Assembly (NCBI RefSeq): GCF_003606325.2
Contig: NZ_CP031843.2
Span: 1,240,001-1,304,000 of the forward strand
From: Bartonella kosoyi
Lineage (GTDB): Bacteria; Pseudomonadota; Alphaproteobacteria; Rhizobiales; Rhizobiaceae
Direction of reading: 5' to 3'
DNA: 64,000 nt
In this document: positions 12,731 to 22,936 of the stretch, in pieces
Layout of the letters: every line of letters starts with the position of its first letter
How positions within the stretch are numbered: position 1 is the first letter of the stretch
Notes under the pieces: generated by a model
What the model was told of the DNA's origin: nothing
The model's database searches: none
What the model saw: only the letters and a program-made list of their open reading frames with translations
Position numbers and translations under genes: made by a program

Positions 12731-13510
12731 ATGAACTTTGCAAATACGAGGCAGTTATCAACTCTTTGGATGGTTGCATTTGTTGGTGCTCTGTCTCTGC
12801 ATATTGCATTGGGAACACAGTTTTATTTTCGAAAGGCTGGTGTCAGTAAGGGTGTGCTCTCGTCAACGGTTATACTAACTCTTGCCCAAGAGAGTGTACA
12901 CCTAGATGCTGATATGGATCAGTCGAATCTGGATAATGATATAGATTTGTCAAATACTAGCACAAAACCAGAACTATTGCAGCCAGATCTTTCTGAGCAA
13001 GAGCCAGAGATATCGGAAACGGTGGATGATATTCAACCGGAAGAGTCCCAGCATAGTGTAGAAAAAGATGATTTTACAGTAAAATCTTTGGAAGAATCTC
13101 TTCCTCAAAAGGTAGAAGATAAAATATTTGAGAAAAAAGCAATACCAAAGACAGTTGTAAAGAAGCCATCTGTAAAGTCCGTGCGTTCGGTTGCCGCCAG
13201 ACAGAGCGGCAGTACCGCAGGGCTTGAAAATATGGTGTTAATGGAGTGGTTAGCAAAGGTACAGTCGCAATTAGAACGGCAAAAAAATTATGTTGTAGGA
13301 CAGCGTACTAGTCGAACAAAAGGAACGGTGAAATTAGAATTTAGGGTGCATGAGCGGGGGGGCATTTTTTCTAGCCGTGTCGTCGTTTCTGCTGGAGATC
13401 CAGAACTTGATCGATTGGCTATGGCAGCCCTTCAACGGGTTGGTTCTTTTCCTCCCCCTCCACCATCAAAAGTGAATAAAACGATCAGAGTATCCTTAAT
13501 ATTTAGCTGA
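12731..13510 (+). CDS. tonB: TonB energy-transducing protein
   Basis: A 259-aa inner-membrane-anchored, periplasm-spanning protein that couples proton-motive force (through ExbB/ExbD) to outer-membrane receptors. One N-terminal transmembrane segment (LSTLWMVAFVGALSLHIALG) is followed by a long acidic then basic linker rich in Glu, Pro and Lys, and a C-terminal TonB domain: GTVKLEFRVHERGGIFSSRV, AGDPELDRLAMAALQRVG, SFPPPPPS and final IRVSLIFS. It is divergent from hutA, so its natural partner is almost certainly the hemin receptor, though it may serve others. ExbB and ExbD are not in the window. Confidence 0.94.
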   Translation: MNFANTRQLSTLWMVAFVGALSLHIALGTQFYFRKAGVSKGVLSSTVILTLAQESVHLDADMDQSNLDNDIDLSNTSTKPELLQPDLSEQEPEISETVDDIQPEESQHSVEKDDFTVKSLEESLPQKVEDKIFEKKAIPKTVVKKPSVKSVRSVAARQSGSTAGLENMVLMEWLAKVQSQLERQKNYVVGQRTSRTKGTVKLEFRVHERGGIFSSRVVVSAGDPELDRLAMAALQRVGSFPPPPPSKVNKTIRVSLIFS

Positions 13511-14319
13511 TTTTTATGGGGGGCTCTGTTTAGATAATATATTTATTTATAAAGGCTATTTATAATTTAAATGAAAGTTCAAATATATTTTTTCGAAATT
13601 TTTTTACATTGAAGCAATCAAAATCATCCGCGCTGACTTATGACACGAGTGAGGAAGAGCATGGATAAAAAAACTTTTTAAAAGCAGTCAATATATTTCT
13701 TATGAATGCTCTAAATGAAAGGGCTGTTGCAACGTTGGAAGTTAGGGGGGAATAGAACTATAGCTTTTATCAAATGAAGCTTAATTATGTCTAATAAAAT
13801 TTTATGCCATTCGTGAGAATATTTTCATAATTACTTTTCAAGTATACAATGGTGAAATAGACTTAGAGACATTAAAATAAAAATAGGAATAAGAAACACA
13901 TACTATTGAGGCTAGATATTCTGTTTTGTGCGAAGGATATGGGCTTATATATAAAGATGAGAGAAATAAAAGGCAAAGTTTCAGCTTCATTCTTAAAGAT
14001 ATTGATATGTTTGAAAGTTGTAAAGCTGAATGAAAAGAGAAGAGACAGGAGGATATTTTTTATCTTTAAGGTTTTTTCTCAATGAGTCTGTTTTTTTACT
14101 TTAGAGATGATCCAAACAGATATATGTAATAACGCCCCCTATGGGGTATAGAAATATTGTAAGCAGAAAAAATAACCTCAAAATGTGCTATTGTACAAGA
14201 TTTTAATGTTGATGAATAAGCAATAGTAAAAGGATGAGCTATTCATTTCACTCTTTTTACATTAATCCTCTATGATGTTATCGTTTATGTTTTGAGAAGA
14301 AATGAAATATTTATGCACC
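13511..14319. other. AT-rich spacer between tonB and the integrase-leader repeat
   Basis: About 0.8 kb with stop codons in all frames. A short CCCC/GGGG palindrome lies at about 14135-14146, too small to interpret. A stretch near 13910-14040 has a faint coding look but is interrupted. No gene is supported. Confidence 0.35.
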
Positions 14320-14495
14320 ATGATAATTCATTATTTTGTATTTTGAATAAGAGACCCGAATAGCGTAGATTTTTCCATCTCAACTCTATTGATACTGAAC
14401 CCATTAAAATCACTTAACTTACTTGCACGTTAAGAGTGAGGCTGTATGTGAATACTCTTTGAGAGGGAATAAAGATATCTCTTAAGAACACAATG
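14320..14495 (+). repeat. Decayed integrase-leader repeat, copy A
   Basis: This segment aligns by eye with 32442-32640: both share TGATAATTCATT near the start, a matching middle, the block ACTTGCACGT followed by GTGAGGCTG or GGGGCTGG, and an end that resembles the integrase start (TCTCTTAAGAAC against ACTCTTATGAAC). It keeps no open frame here. It lies immediately beyond the 3' end of the lytic transglycosylase gene. It is probably the relic of an integrase 5' region, more decayed than copy B. Confidence 0.65.
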
Positions 14496-14518
14496 CTCTT
14501 TGGGAAGATTAAGGCATA

Positions 14519-16609
14519 TTATTTCCATTGACCAGAAAGCAGGTCGGTTTTTATATCTATTTTCCCAGTGAGTCTTGCTTTGTAGACACCGTAATTTTCC
14601 ATGACACGCATCACGTAATTCCGTGTTTCTGTATAAGGAATGCGTTCGATCCAATCAATGACGTGATCGAGAGATTGTCCTCGAGGGTCGCCATAACGTT
14701 TTATCCATTCATTAACTCGGCGGGGCCCCGCATTATAGCCAATAAGAGTTAGGATATAGGATCCATTAAAACGTTCCAATTGTTCATTGAGAAAATAAGC
14801 CCCTAATGTTGCATTATAATAAGCATCACTGCGGAATTTTTTAGGAGACCATGCGATTGAATATTTTTTTGCGAGTGCTTTTGCTGTTGTAGGAAGCAAT
14901 TGAAGTATCCCTTGTGCACCTGCTTTTGATATGGCAGTTGGATTAAATTCGCTTTCTTGGCGTGCAATGGCATAGATAAGCGATTTTTCTTCTACAGAAA
15001 TATGAGTAGAAGCTGGTATCGCTCCTAGGGGATGAGAAAGTGCCCCGACATTTTTTCCCTGAAAAGCAGCTATTTTTCCGATTTTGAGGCTGGTATAATA
15101 GTCACCATTTTTTTCTGCCATAACAGCCAGAAGAGCTAATTCACCGGGACTTTCTATTTTTTTTGCAAGTTCTCTATAAAAAACTTTAGCAAAATCAGCA
15201 TAGCCCACATCTTCAAGACGTTGAATTGCTTTGATAGTTTTTCGTGCACTAAAATGTTGTCGCTCAGCGATTGTTGGTTTAGGAAAGAAAATGTTAAGCT
15301 TTTTTTGATTGAGTCGTGCAGCGGCTAATTGACCATAATAAGTTGCACCAAAATGAGCAGCGCGATGAAAGTAATGCTGGGCATTTTTATGTTCTCCTAG
15401 CGTTTCTTCTGTTCGTCCCATCCAGTAATATCCACGTGATGCAGAAAAAGGTGAAGAGGAGAGTTGAGGAATGCGTGAAAAATGCTGCATTGCCAATTTA
15501 GGGTTATGAAGAAACCGTAGTGCGTACCATCCTGCATGAAACTCAGCATCAACAGCTAATGCAGATGTTATGCCAGTGTGCATCGCAACAAGTTGATAAG
15601 CCATTTTGGGTTTATTTAAATCGAGCATTTCGCGAGAAAGGGCGCGTTGCTCTTTCCACAAAGAATGAGGGTTCATAAGATGGAATGCATCTTTTGATGT
15701 TTTCATCATAAGTGCTGCGGCTGCATCATATTGCTCTGTTCGCCGAAGATGGCGCATTTGAGCAAACTGGAAGAGAGGATCTTTTTTCCATGTTCTCGCG
15801 ACAGCGCGTAATTTTTGTGTCGCTCTAGGATCATTTTTTTCAACGGCGACAAAAGCATCAAAAAGAGATTGAGCATGGGCTAATTTTGCAATACGTGATG
15901 CTGAATCAAAACGATGTGCATACAGCATAAACTGCATGCGTTTTAAATGATCAATAGGTTTTAAGGCCGCACTTGCACTTTTAAGAACGAACACTTCTTC
16001 TTTTGCATTAAGCGGTGTTTTATGCCACCACGGTGCAAGAATATGTTGAGCACGAGTGGTTTGCCCCATCGCAATAAGTGCTTTAGCGAAGAGAGCCATA
16101 CCTTGTGCTGTAAGAGGGGGATGATGAGAAAATTTTTGGATGATAGCGCGTGTGACATTGGTTTCGTTAAGAAAAGCACGCTCAGCATTGCGTTGCATCG
16201 TTTCTATACCGGGCCATCCTTTTAGCATATTGATGGCATTATATATTTCAGAACTTGGTATATTATCTTGGTTTGATAGCCCCAGCGCCCATGTTAAAAT
16301 ATAACGATCAAGGCTATGTTTTTCCATTGCATTACGCAAGTTTATTGTTTTTGCAATATTGTTGTTTGCAAGGGCATCTAGCCCAGCTTTTAGTTGTTTG
16401 AGTGTTGCAGTATTGTGCGATGTCGTGTGTCTTTGTTGAAGAGGTTGAGCTGCTTGTTTGATAGTAAGGGCGGTAGGGCGTGCCGAAGGGATTGGTGCTT
16501 TCCCATGTAAAAGAGGTGTTTGTGCATAGGCATTTGAAAATAAAATTCTTATTGCCAGTATAAGTGTAGTAAAGGTTGCTACGAAAAGAGAGGTGGAAAA
16601 TACACGCAT
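14519..16609 (-). CDS. Soluble lytic murein transglycosylase
   Basis: A 696-aa periplasmic peptidoglycan-cleaving enzyme that makes anhydro-muramyl ends. An N-terminal signal (LFVATFTTLILAIRILFSNAYA) is followed by a long alpha-helical superhelical region with TPR-like repeats, as in Slt70, then the C-terminal SLT domain: AIARQESEFNPTAISKAGAQ with the catalytic Glu at about residue 552, GILQLLPTTAKALA, and TLIGYNAGPRRVNEW. Length and layout match the Slt70 family. Divergent from dapA across about 250 bases. I leave the symbol empty because several Slt paralogues occur in this group. Confidence 0.93.
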   Translation of the reverse strand: MRVFSTSLFVATFTTLILAIRILFSNAYAQTPLLHGKAPIPSARPTALTIKQAAQPLQQRHTTSHNTATLKQLKAGLDALANNNIAKTINLRNAMEKHSLDRYILTWALGLSNQDNIPSSEIYNAINMLKGWPGIETMQRNAERAFLNETNVTRAIIQKFSHHPPLTAQGMALFAKALIAMGQTTRAQHILAPWWHKTPLNAKEEVFVLKSASAALKPIDHLKRMQFMLYAHRFDSASRIAKLAHAQSLFDAFVAVEKNDPRATQKLRAVARTWKKDPLFQFAQMRHLRRTEQYDAAAALMMKTSKDAFHLMNPHSLWKEQRALSREMLDLNKPKMAYQLVAMHTGITSALAVDAEFHAGWYALRFLHNPKLAMQHFSRIPQLSSSPFSASRGYYWMGRTEETLGEHKNAQHYFHRAAHFGATYYGQLAAARLNQKKLNIFFPKPTIAERQHFSARKTIKAIQRLEDVGYADFAKVFYRELAKKIESPGELALLAVMAEKNGDYYTSLKIGKIAAFQGKNVGALSHPLGAIPASTHISVEEKSLIYAIARQESEFNPTAISKAGAQGILQLLPTTAKALAKKYSIAWSPKKFRSDAYYNATLGAYFLNEQLERFNGSYILTLIGYNAGPRRVNEWIKRYGDPRGQSLDHVIDWIERIPYTETRNYVMRVMENYGVYKARLTGKIDIKTDLLSGQWK

Positions 16610-16860
16610 AGAGAAAAGACCTTGAGACCTTGCTTTTTGTAAAAAAAACTAAGGCTTTATAGAATACAAGCATGAAAAACACGTTAATACAGACGGTTTA
16701 TTTTAAAGAAATGTTCAAAATCTAAAGAAGAATATGTTGATCTTATGAAGGCTTTTTTGAAATTCATCTTGCTTCGATGATAGAGCAAGATTATGCTCTA
16801 TTTAAAATTTATAAAGGCGATTATTAAAAAAATAAAAGCGAACATTATAGGGAGTTGATC

Positions 16861-17745
16861 ATGCTCAAGGGAGCTATAACTGCGCTTATTACACCGTTTG
16901 ATCATAAGGGTGCAATTGATGAGAAAGCGTTTTGTGATTTTGTTGAATGGCAAATCACACAAGGGATTAACGGTGTAAGCCCTGTTGGGACGACAGGTGA
17001 ATCAGCAACTTTAAGTCATGAAGAACATAAGCGAATTATAGCATTGTGTGTTGAGCAGGTCGCAAAGCGTGTTCCTGTTGTTGCTGGAGCAGGATCCAAT
17101 AGCACAAGTGAGGCTATAGAGCTCGCACAACACGCGCAAAAAGCTGGTGCAGATGCCGTTTTGGTTGTTACACCCTATTATAATAGACCCAATCAGTCTG
17201 GTTTATATAAGCATTTTTCTTCCATTGCCAAAGCTGTTTCTATCCCGATTATAATTTATAATATTCCGGGTCGTTCTGTTATTGATATGGCTGTGGAAAC
17301 GATGAGAGACCTTTATCAAGATTTTAACAATATCATTGGTGTTAAGGATGCAACGAGCAGAATTGAGCGCGTGAGTGAACAAGGTGAAAAGTGTGGTAAA
17401 GATTTCGTGCAGCTTTCCGGTGATGACTGTACAGCATTAGGTTTTAATGCCCATGGAGGTGTCGGATGTATTTCAGTTTCCTCCAATGTTGCTCCAAAAC
17501 TTTGTGCAGAACTTCAAGCCGCTTGTTTTCATGGGGATTATAAGACAGCACGGGAATTAAATGATCGCCTCATGCCTCTCAATCGTGCTGTATTTATTGA
17601 ACCTAGCCCTGCAGGGATTAAATATGCTGCTGCAAAATTGGGATTTTGTGGTGAGACAGTGCGTTCTCCGATTGTTCCATTAACACAGAGCACCAAGAAG
17701 ATTATTGATGCAGCTCTTAGTCATGCTGGTCTTTTAAAAGCATAA
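16861..17745 (+). CDS. dapA: 4-hydroxy-tetrahydrodipicolinate synthase DapA
   Basis: Condenses pyruvate with aspartate semialdehyde, the first step unique to lysine and meso-diaminopimelate synthesis. 294 aa. Key blocks: [42 protein letters not shown] with the active-site Tyr, [10 protein letters not shown] with Arg, and [10 protein letters not shown] with the Schiff-base Lys. The ATG at 16861 follows AGGGAG by 6 bases; a TTG two codons upstream overlaps that ribosome site and is rejected. smpB follows after 18 bases, a pairing common in the rhizobia-Brucella-Bartonella group. Confidence 0.97.
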   Translation: MLKGAITALITPFDHKGAIDEKAFCDFVEWQITQGINGVSPVGTTGESATLSHEEHKRIIALCVEQVAKRVPVVAGAGSNSTSEAIELAQHAQKAGADAVLVVTPYYNRPNQSGLYKHFSSIAKAVSIPIIIYNIPGRSVIDMAVETMRDLYQDFNNIIGVKDATSRIERVSEQGEKCGKDFVQLSGDDCTALGFNAHGGVGCISVSSNVAPKLCAELQAACFHGDYKTARELNDRLMPLNRAVFIEPSPAGIKYAAAKLGFCGETVRSPIVPLTQSTKKIIDAALSHAGLLKA

Positions 17746-17763
17746 AATGATATTGAAAAAGCC

Positions 17764-18240
17764 ATGAATAAAAAAAAGAACGCGCCCGTACGGAAAATAA
17801 TTGCTGATAATCGTAAAGCACGTTTTAATTTTGAAATTCTTAATAATCTTGAGGCGGGTCTTGTTCTTCAAGGAGCGGAAGTAAAGTCTTTACGTTCTAA
17901 TCATGCTAATATTGCTGAAAGCTATGCCAGTTTTGAAAATGGGGAATTATGGTTAGTCAACAGCTATATTCCTGAATATACGCAGGCTAATCGTTTTAAT
18001 CATGAGCCGCGACGTTTGCGTAAATTATTACTTTCAAAACGTGAGATGGCACGTTTTTTTAATGCAACATCCCGTGAGGGAATGACACTTGTTCCTCTCA
18101 AACTTTACTTTAATGAACGTGGGCGCGTTAAGTTAGAGATTGCTCTAGCCCGTGGAAAAAAACTTCATGATAAGCGCGAAACGGAAAAAAAACGTGATTG
18201 GGGACGTGAAAAAGCAAGACTTTTAAAAAGATATGGATGA
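17764..18240 (+). CDS. smpB: SsrA-binding protein SmpB
   Basis: A 158-aa partner of tmRNA in trans-translation, which rescues stalled ribosomes. Family signature: [50 protein letters not shown], and [20 protein letters not shown], with a basic C-terminal tail ([14 protein letters not shown]) that folds into the decoding centre. It probably shares a transcript with dapA. The tmRNA gene itself is not in the window. Confidence 0.97.
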   Translation: MNKKKNAPVRKIIADNRKARFNFEILNNLEAGLVLQGAEVKSLRSNHANIAESYASFENGELWLVNSYIPEYTQANRFNHEPRRLRKLLLSKREMARFFNATSREGMTLVPLKLYFNERGRVKLEIALARGKKLHDKRETEKKRDWGREKARLLKRYG

Positions 18241-18264
18241 TCGACTTGGATATGCTTTATTGAT

Positions 18265-18945
18265 TTAGCATTGATCTAAGTATGTTTTTGCCTCTTGAAA
18301 AATTTGATGAAACATGGCGTCTGTCAAGCGGCCTGTATTCGTATTATAACGAGAACAGTGATAGCTGGAAAAGATGCGTAATCTACCAATGTTATTGATT
18401 GTGCCATGTCCAAAAGGATGCGCTAAAACTTTTGCATTAAGAGCGCGTACAGTTGAATGGTGTGCAATGGTACCTAAGGTAATAACGGCTTTAAGTTTGG
18501 GAAGATTTGTTAAAAGAGGCGAAAAAAAAGAGCGGCACGTATTAATTTCCGCACCGGTGGGTTTGTTTTCTGGTGGAACACAACGAACAGAGTTAACGAT
18601 TGCAGCATCAATCAGTTCAAGAGTATCATCTGCTCTTTCCTCAAAAGTTCCTTGCGCAAACCCGAATTTTTTTAAAGTGGAATAAAGTAAGTGTCCAGCA
18701 TAATCACCCGTAAATGGACGTCCAGTTCGATTGGCTCCGCGTAATCCAGGCGCAAGACCAACAATGAGAAGACGCGTTGTATCTGCTCCTTTATAGGGAA
18801 AGAAAGGGCGGACCGGTGCGTTATACCAACTTGGTTCTTTCACACGCCAGTCCGCGATAAACTGATGGAGCCTGGGGCATAAATTGCAATTTTTGGGGGG
18901 CTCTGGGCAAGGCGGTGTTAATGAGTTATTCATGGTGTTAGGCAT
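18265..18945 (-). CDS. Uracil-DNA glycosylase, family 5 (UDGb)-like
   Basis: A DNA-repair glycosylase of about 226 aa. Motif A is GLAPGLRGANRTGRPFTGD, with no acidic catalytic residue at the usual place, which is typical of family 5. NSVRCVPPENKPTGAEINTC and CNLCPRL supply Cys residues that fit the 4Fe-4S cluster of this group. Motif B reads SYHCSRYNTNTGRL, where most relatives have His-Pro-Ser; the Pro is Cys here. Starts at ATG 18945 (a TTG one codon earlier and an ATG at 18933 are alternatives). It is convergent with smpB. Family is confident, exact substrate range is inferred. Confidence 0.88.
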   Translation of the reverse strand: MPNTMNNSLTPPCPEPPKNCNLCPRLHQFIADWRVKEPSWYNAPVRPFFPYKGADTTRLLIVGLAPGLRGANRTGRPFTGDYAGHLLYSTLKKFGFAQGTFEERADDTLELIDAAIVNSVRCVPPENKPTGAEINTCRSFFSPLLTNLPKLKAVITLGTIAHHSTVRALNAKVLAHPFGHGTINNIGRLRIFSSYHCSRYNTNTGRLTDAMFHQIFQEAKTYLDQC

Positions 18946-19497
18946 CAATTTTTTTATTCTTTTGAGTCTTTTATGGCGTATATGACGGGTGATGTTTTTA
19001 TAAATAATCTAGAATATCAATAAACTATTTTAGAAGAAATTTTAATATGAACTTATGGCTCATGATAATGAAACGAGAGGCAATCTTTCCGTAATTCATT
19101 CGATGAATAAGCGTGCAATACATATAATGTTTAAAGAAAAAATTCTGTCTTTCATAAATACAGTATCATAAAAAGTATGCATAAGATTGTTGTTATTAGA
19201 AAGGATTTTTAAGAGCTATTTTTTCTGTTAAAAGAATAAAGACCTCAAAGAGGTATTTTGTCAAGAAACACCTTCCTTTGCTCAAATCCAATTTATTGGA
19301 ATTGTTTGAAGTGCAGCTTTGATAACAAGCATGAGCAGGATATACATTTTTATATAAAGTTTCCAAGAGTTTTCTCAAATAAGTTCTTTAAACAAAAAAT
19401 ATGAAAGCGTGTGTTGTTTTTCTTGTGTTTTATTTTGATTATTGTATATACTCTCCTAATCCACTATTAAATTTTTTTATTTGAGAAAGAGGCATAA
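18946..19497. other. AT-rich spacer upstream of rpoZ
   Basis: About 550 bases. It should contain divergent promoters for the glycosylase and for rpoZ. A 60-codon frame on the minus strand (19196-19378) has no family resemblance. No hairpin with a T-run or other defined site was recognised. Confidence 0.35.
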
Positions 19498-19896
19498 ATG
19501 GCCCGCGTAACGGTAGAAGATTGTATTGATAAAGTTGATAACCGCTTTGAATTGGTACTTTTAGCAGGTCATCGGGCGCGTCAGATTTCACAAGGAGCGC
19601 AAATTACAGTCGATCGTGATAATGATAAAAATCCAGTTGTTGCTTTGCGTGAAATAGCAGAAGAAACGTTGTCGCCTGCTGATTTAAAAGAAGATCTTAT
19701 TCATTCGCTACAAAAGCATGTGGAAGTAGATGAGCCAGAAATGGTAAGTGAATTTATCACCCATTCAAGTGAAGCTGAAAGTGTTTTTAATTCATCATCG
19801 CAAGAAGAAGGAACTTCATTTGATCATATGTCAGAAGAAGAGCTTTTAGCGGGGATTGAAGGTTTGGTCGTTCCAGAAAAAAATGACGATTATTAA
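19498..19896 (+). CDS. rpoZ: RNA polymerase omega subunit RpoZ
   Basis: A 132-aa subunit that helps assemble RNA polymerase and forms part of the ppGpp binding site in other Proteobacteria. [20 protein letters not shown] and [14 protein letters not shown] are diagnostic, and the C-terminal half is an acidic tail typical of alphaproteobacterial omega. AAAGAGG lies about 5 bases before the ATG. rsh follows after about 128 bases, placing a ppGpp target next to the ppGpp enzyme. Confidence 0.97.
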   Translation: MARVTVEDCIDKVDNRFELVLLAGHRARQISQGAQITVDRDNDKNPVVALREIAEETLSPADLKEDLIHSLQKHVEVDEPEMVSEFITHSSEAESVFNSSSQEEGTSFDHMSEEELLAGIEGLVVPEKNDDY

Positions 19897-20024
19897 TTGC
19901 ATTGGTTGATACTACAGGAGTAAAGATACTTTGTCATGTAAGGGGGGGTTATTTTTCTTGTCTTTTATTGATAAGGTGTGTTCAATAAGGATTAAAGGTG
20001 TGAAAAGATAAAGGATATGCTCGT

Positions 20025-22247
20025 ATGATGCGTCAGTGTGAGCTTGTTGAGCGTGTTCAGCGTTACAAGTCTGACGTAGACAAGGCTCTTTTAAACAGGG
20101 CTTATGATTATGCAATGAGAAAGCATGCACATCAAAAGCGTGCTTCAGGTGATCTTTATTTTTCTCATCCTTTAGAAGTCGCTGCTATTTTAACAGATAT
20201 GCGATTGGATGAGGCAACGATTGCTGTTGCTCTTTTGCATGATACAATTGAAGACACAAGTGCTACACGAGCAGAAATTGATCAACTTTTTGGTTCTGAA
20301 ATTGGTAAGTTGGTTGAAGGGCTTACAAAGCTTAATAAGCTTGATCTTGTATCAAAGAAAGCTGTACAGGCAGAAAATCTTCGTAAACTTCTTATTGCCA
20401 TTTCTGATGATGTTCGTGTGCTTTTAGTCAAACTTGCAGACCGCCTTCATAATATGCGTACCCTTGGCGTCATGCGTGATGATAAACGTCGACGAATTGC
20501 TGAGGAGACAATGGATATTTATGCACCACTTGCGGGCCGTATGGGTATGCAGGATATGCGCGAAGAATTAGAGGATCTCTCTTTCTTTTATTTAAATCCA
20601 GAAGGTCATCGTACGATTACCAATCGACTTTCTGAATTATCAAAGCGCAATCGTGATTTGCTTTCCACAATTGAAAATGAATTGACAAAACTTTTTTTGG
20701 AAAATGGCATTAAAGCAGATGTTAAAAGCCGTCAGAAAAAATCTTATTCCGTTTTTCGCAAAATGGAAAGCAAAGCATTATCTTTTGAACAGTTATCGGA
20801 TATTTTTGGATTTCGTGTGATTGTTGAATCCGTGAATGATTGTTATCGTGCTCTTGGTGTCATCCATACGACCTGGCCGATGGTTCCTGGTCGTTTTAAA
20901 GATTATATCTCTATACCAAAGCAAAATGATTATCGTTCTATTCATACAACCATTGTGGGACCTTCGAGACAACGCGTTGAATTGCAAATTAGAACAGCTG
21001 CCATGAATGAAGTTGCTGAATATGGGGTTGCTGCCCATTCCATATATAAGGAGCAGGGTTCCAATTATTCGACTTCGAAGTTATCAAGCGAAACGAATGC
21101 CTATGCATGGTTGCGTCAAACGATACAATCTTTATCTGATGGAGATAATCCGGAAGAGTTTTTAGAACACACAAAACTTGAGCTTTTTCAAGACCAAGTT
21201 TTTTGTTTTACACCAAAAGGTCGATTAATTGCTTTTCCTAAAGGCGCGACACCTATCGATTTTGCTTATGCTGTCCACACAGAGATTGGCGATTCTTGTG
21301 TGGGCGTAAAAATCAATGGTCGTATTATGCCTTTAATGACTAAATTAAAAAATGGTGACGAAGTTGATATTATCCGTTCACACGCTCAAATTCCGCCCGC
21401 TGCGTGGGAATTTCTTGTTGTCACAGGTAAAGCACGTTCAGCTATCCGTCGCGCAAGCAGAGCAGCGGTGCGTAAGCAATATTCAGGCTTAGGATATCGT
21501 ATTCTTGAGCGTTCATTTGAATATATGGGAAAACAATTTTCAAAAGATGTTTTGAAGAAAGTTTTACCGCGTTTGGCGCGTAAAGATGTAGAGGATGTCT
21601 TGGCTGCTGTTGGGCGTGGAGAATTGTTTTCCGCTGATGTGATTAAAGCGGTTTATCCTGATTATCAAGAGCGTGTAGTCCAAAAATCATCTTTTAAGCC
21701 AGGAGAGGAAGGGTGGTTCAATATTGAAAATGCTCAAGGGATGATTTTTAAGGTTCCAGAAAATGAAAAGGATGCAATGATAGAGGATCATCAATCTAAA
21801 GCCTTACCTATTCGAGGAACCCGTGGAGATATCCCTGTCCGTTTTTCACCAGAAGGAGCAGTGCCTGGAGATCGGATTGTTGGTATTATGCAACCAGGCG
21901 CTGGGATCGTTATTTATCCAATCCAGTCTTCGGCTTTGATGGCCTATGATGATCAGCCAGAACGATGGATTGATGTCCGCTGGGATATTGATGCTCAAAT
22001 GAATGAACGTTTTCCTGCGCGAATAAATATTTTGGTTGTCAATAGTCCTGGTTCGTTAGCAGAAATTACGCAAATAATTTCTGCTAACGATGCCAATATC
22101 CAAAATTTATCTTTGATCCGAACGGCACCAGATTTTACAGAAATGATGATTGATTTGGAAGTTTGGGATTTAAAACATTTGAATCGTATTTTTTCTCAGT
22201 TAAAAAAGGCAAATTCAGTCAGTACAGTACGGCGGGTTCATGGATAA
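20025..22247 (+). CDS. rsh: Bifunctional (p)ppGpp synthetase/hydrolase Rsh
   Basis: A 740-aa RelA/SpoT homologue that makes and degrades (p)ppGpp in response to starvation. Domain order: HD hydrolase (SHPLEVAAIL, ALLHDTIEDT, then VKLADRLHNMRTL), synthetase (SDIFGFRVIVESVNDCYRAL and PGRFKDYISIPKQNDYRSIH), TGS (CFTPKGRLIAFPKGATPIDF), and a C-terminal ACT domain (NILVVNSPGSLAEITQIISA). Both catalytic halves look intact, as expected for the single Rsh of alphaproteobacteria. The first of two adjacent ATGs is 8 bases after AAGGAT. The stop lies 16 bases before the pyrE start. Sometimes annotated relA or spoT. Confidence 0.96.
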   Translation: MMRQCELVERVQRYKSDVDKALLNRAYDYAMRKHAHQKRASGDLYFSHPLEVAAILTDMRLDEATIAVALLHDTIEDTSATRAEIDQLFGSEIGKLVEGLTKLNKLDLVSKKAVQAENLRKLLIAISDDVRVLLVKLADRLHNMRTLGVMRDDKRRRIAEETMDIYAPLAGRMGMQDMREELEDLSFFYLNPEGHRTITNRLSELSKRNRDLLSTIENELTKLFLENGIKADVKSRQKKSYSVFRKMESKALSFEQLSDIFGFRVIVESVNDCYRALGVIHTTWPMVPGRFKDYISIPKQNDYRSIHTTIVGPSRQRVELQIRTAAMNEVAEYGVAAHSIYKEQGSNYSTSKLSSETNAYAWLRQTIQSLSDGDNPEEFLEHTKLELFQDQVFCFTPKGRLIAFPKGATPIDFAYAVHTEIGDSCVGVKINGRIMPLMTKLKNGDEVDIIRSHAQIPPAAWEFLVVTGKARSAIRRASRAAVRKQYSGLGYRILERSFEYMGKQFSKDVLKKVLPRLARKDVEDVLAAVGRGELFSADVIKAVYPDYQERVVQKSSFKPGEEGWFNIENAQGMIFKVPENEKDAMIEDHQSKALPIRGTRGDIPVRFSPEGAVPGDRIVGIMQPGAGIVIYPIQSSALMAYDDQPERWIDVRWDIDAQMNERFPARINILVVNSPGSLAEITQIISANDANIQNLSLIRTAPDFTEMMIDLEVWDLKHLNRIFSQLKKANSVSTVRRVHG

Positions 22248-22263
22248 CAAGGAAGATTTTGCA

Positions 22264-22842
22264 ATGAATACACAAGATGTCATTGATATTTTTAAACAAG
22301 CAGATGCTATTCTAGAAGGGCATTTTATTTTAACATCGGGACGCCATAGTGCAACTTATATGCAAAAGGCAAAAGTGTTTATGCATGCTGACTTGACGGA
22401 AAAACTCTGTTGTGGATTGGCTGAAAAAATCAAAGAATCTATCAAGGAACAAATTGATTATGTTGTTGGTCCCGCAATTGGTGGTCTTATTCCTTCCTAT
22501 GAGACTTCACGTTACCTTGGTGTTCCTTCTCTTTGGGTAGAGCGTGTCAATGGCGTCTTTGAATTACGACGTTTTGAAATCAAGAAGGGTGCGCGGGTTG
22601 TTATTGTTGAAGATATTGTGACAACGGGTCTTTCTATTCGTGAGACCGTTGAGGCGTTGGCGGCTGCAGGAGCAGAGGTCTTGGCAAGTGCATGCATCCT
22701 TGATCGTTCTGGTGGTAAGGTTGATGTTGGCGTTCCATTGATTGCGCTAGCTGAATATGAGATTGCTTCTTATGCGAGTGATGAACTTCCTGCAGATCTT
22801 TCTGCTATTCCAGCGATTAAACCAGGCAGTCGAAATATTTAA
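22264..22842 (+). CDS. pyrE: Orotate phosphoribosyltransferase PyrE
   Basis: Transfers the phosphoribosyl group of PRPP to orotate in pyrimidine synthesis. About 192 aa. The PRPP motif RVVIVEDIVTTGLSIRETVE is clear, with FILTSGRHSATYMQKA at the N-terminus and VVGPAIGGLIPSYETSRYLG. The ATG at 22264 follows AAGGAAGA; an ATG at 22240 that overlaps the rsh end would add eight unlikely residues. pyrC lies about 9 kb away. Confidence 0.95.
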   Translation: MNTQDVIDIFKQADAILEGHFILTSGRHSATYMQKAKVFMHADLTEKLCCGLAEKIKESIKEQIDYVVGPAIGGLIPSYETSRYLGVPSLWVERVNGVFELRRFEIKKGARVVIVEDIVTTGLSIRETVEALAAAGAEVLASACILDRSGGKVDVGVPLIALAEYEIASYASDELPADLSAIPAIKPGSRNI

Positions 22843-22936
22843 TTGTCTTTCTATTTTTTTTTATGCAAAAACTTAAAAAGATTAATTTGGGTGATATAGA
22901 TTATTTTATCATCAAAAGATGTATATTGAGAGTCAT

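Noticed and set aside
14135..14146. Short CCCC/GGGG palindrome
   Set aside because: Four-base stem with a three-base loop and no T-run; too small to call a terminator or operator.
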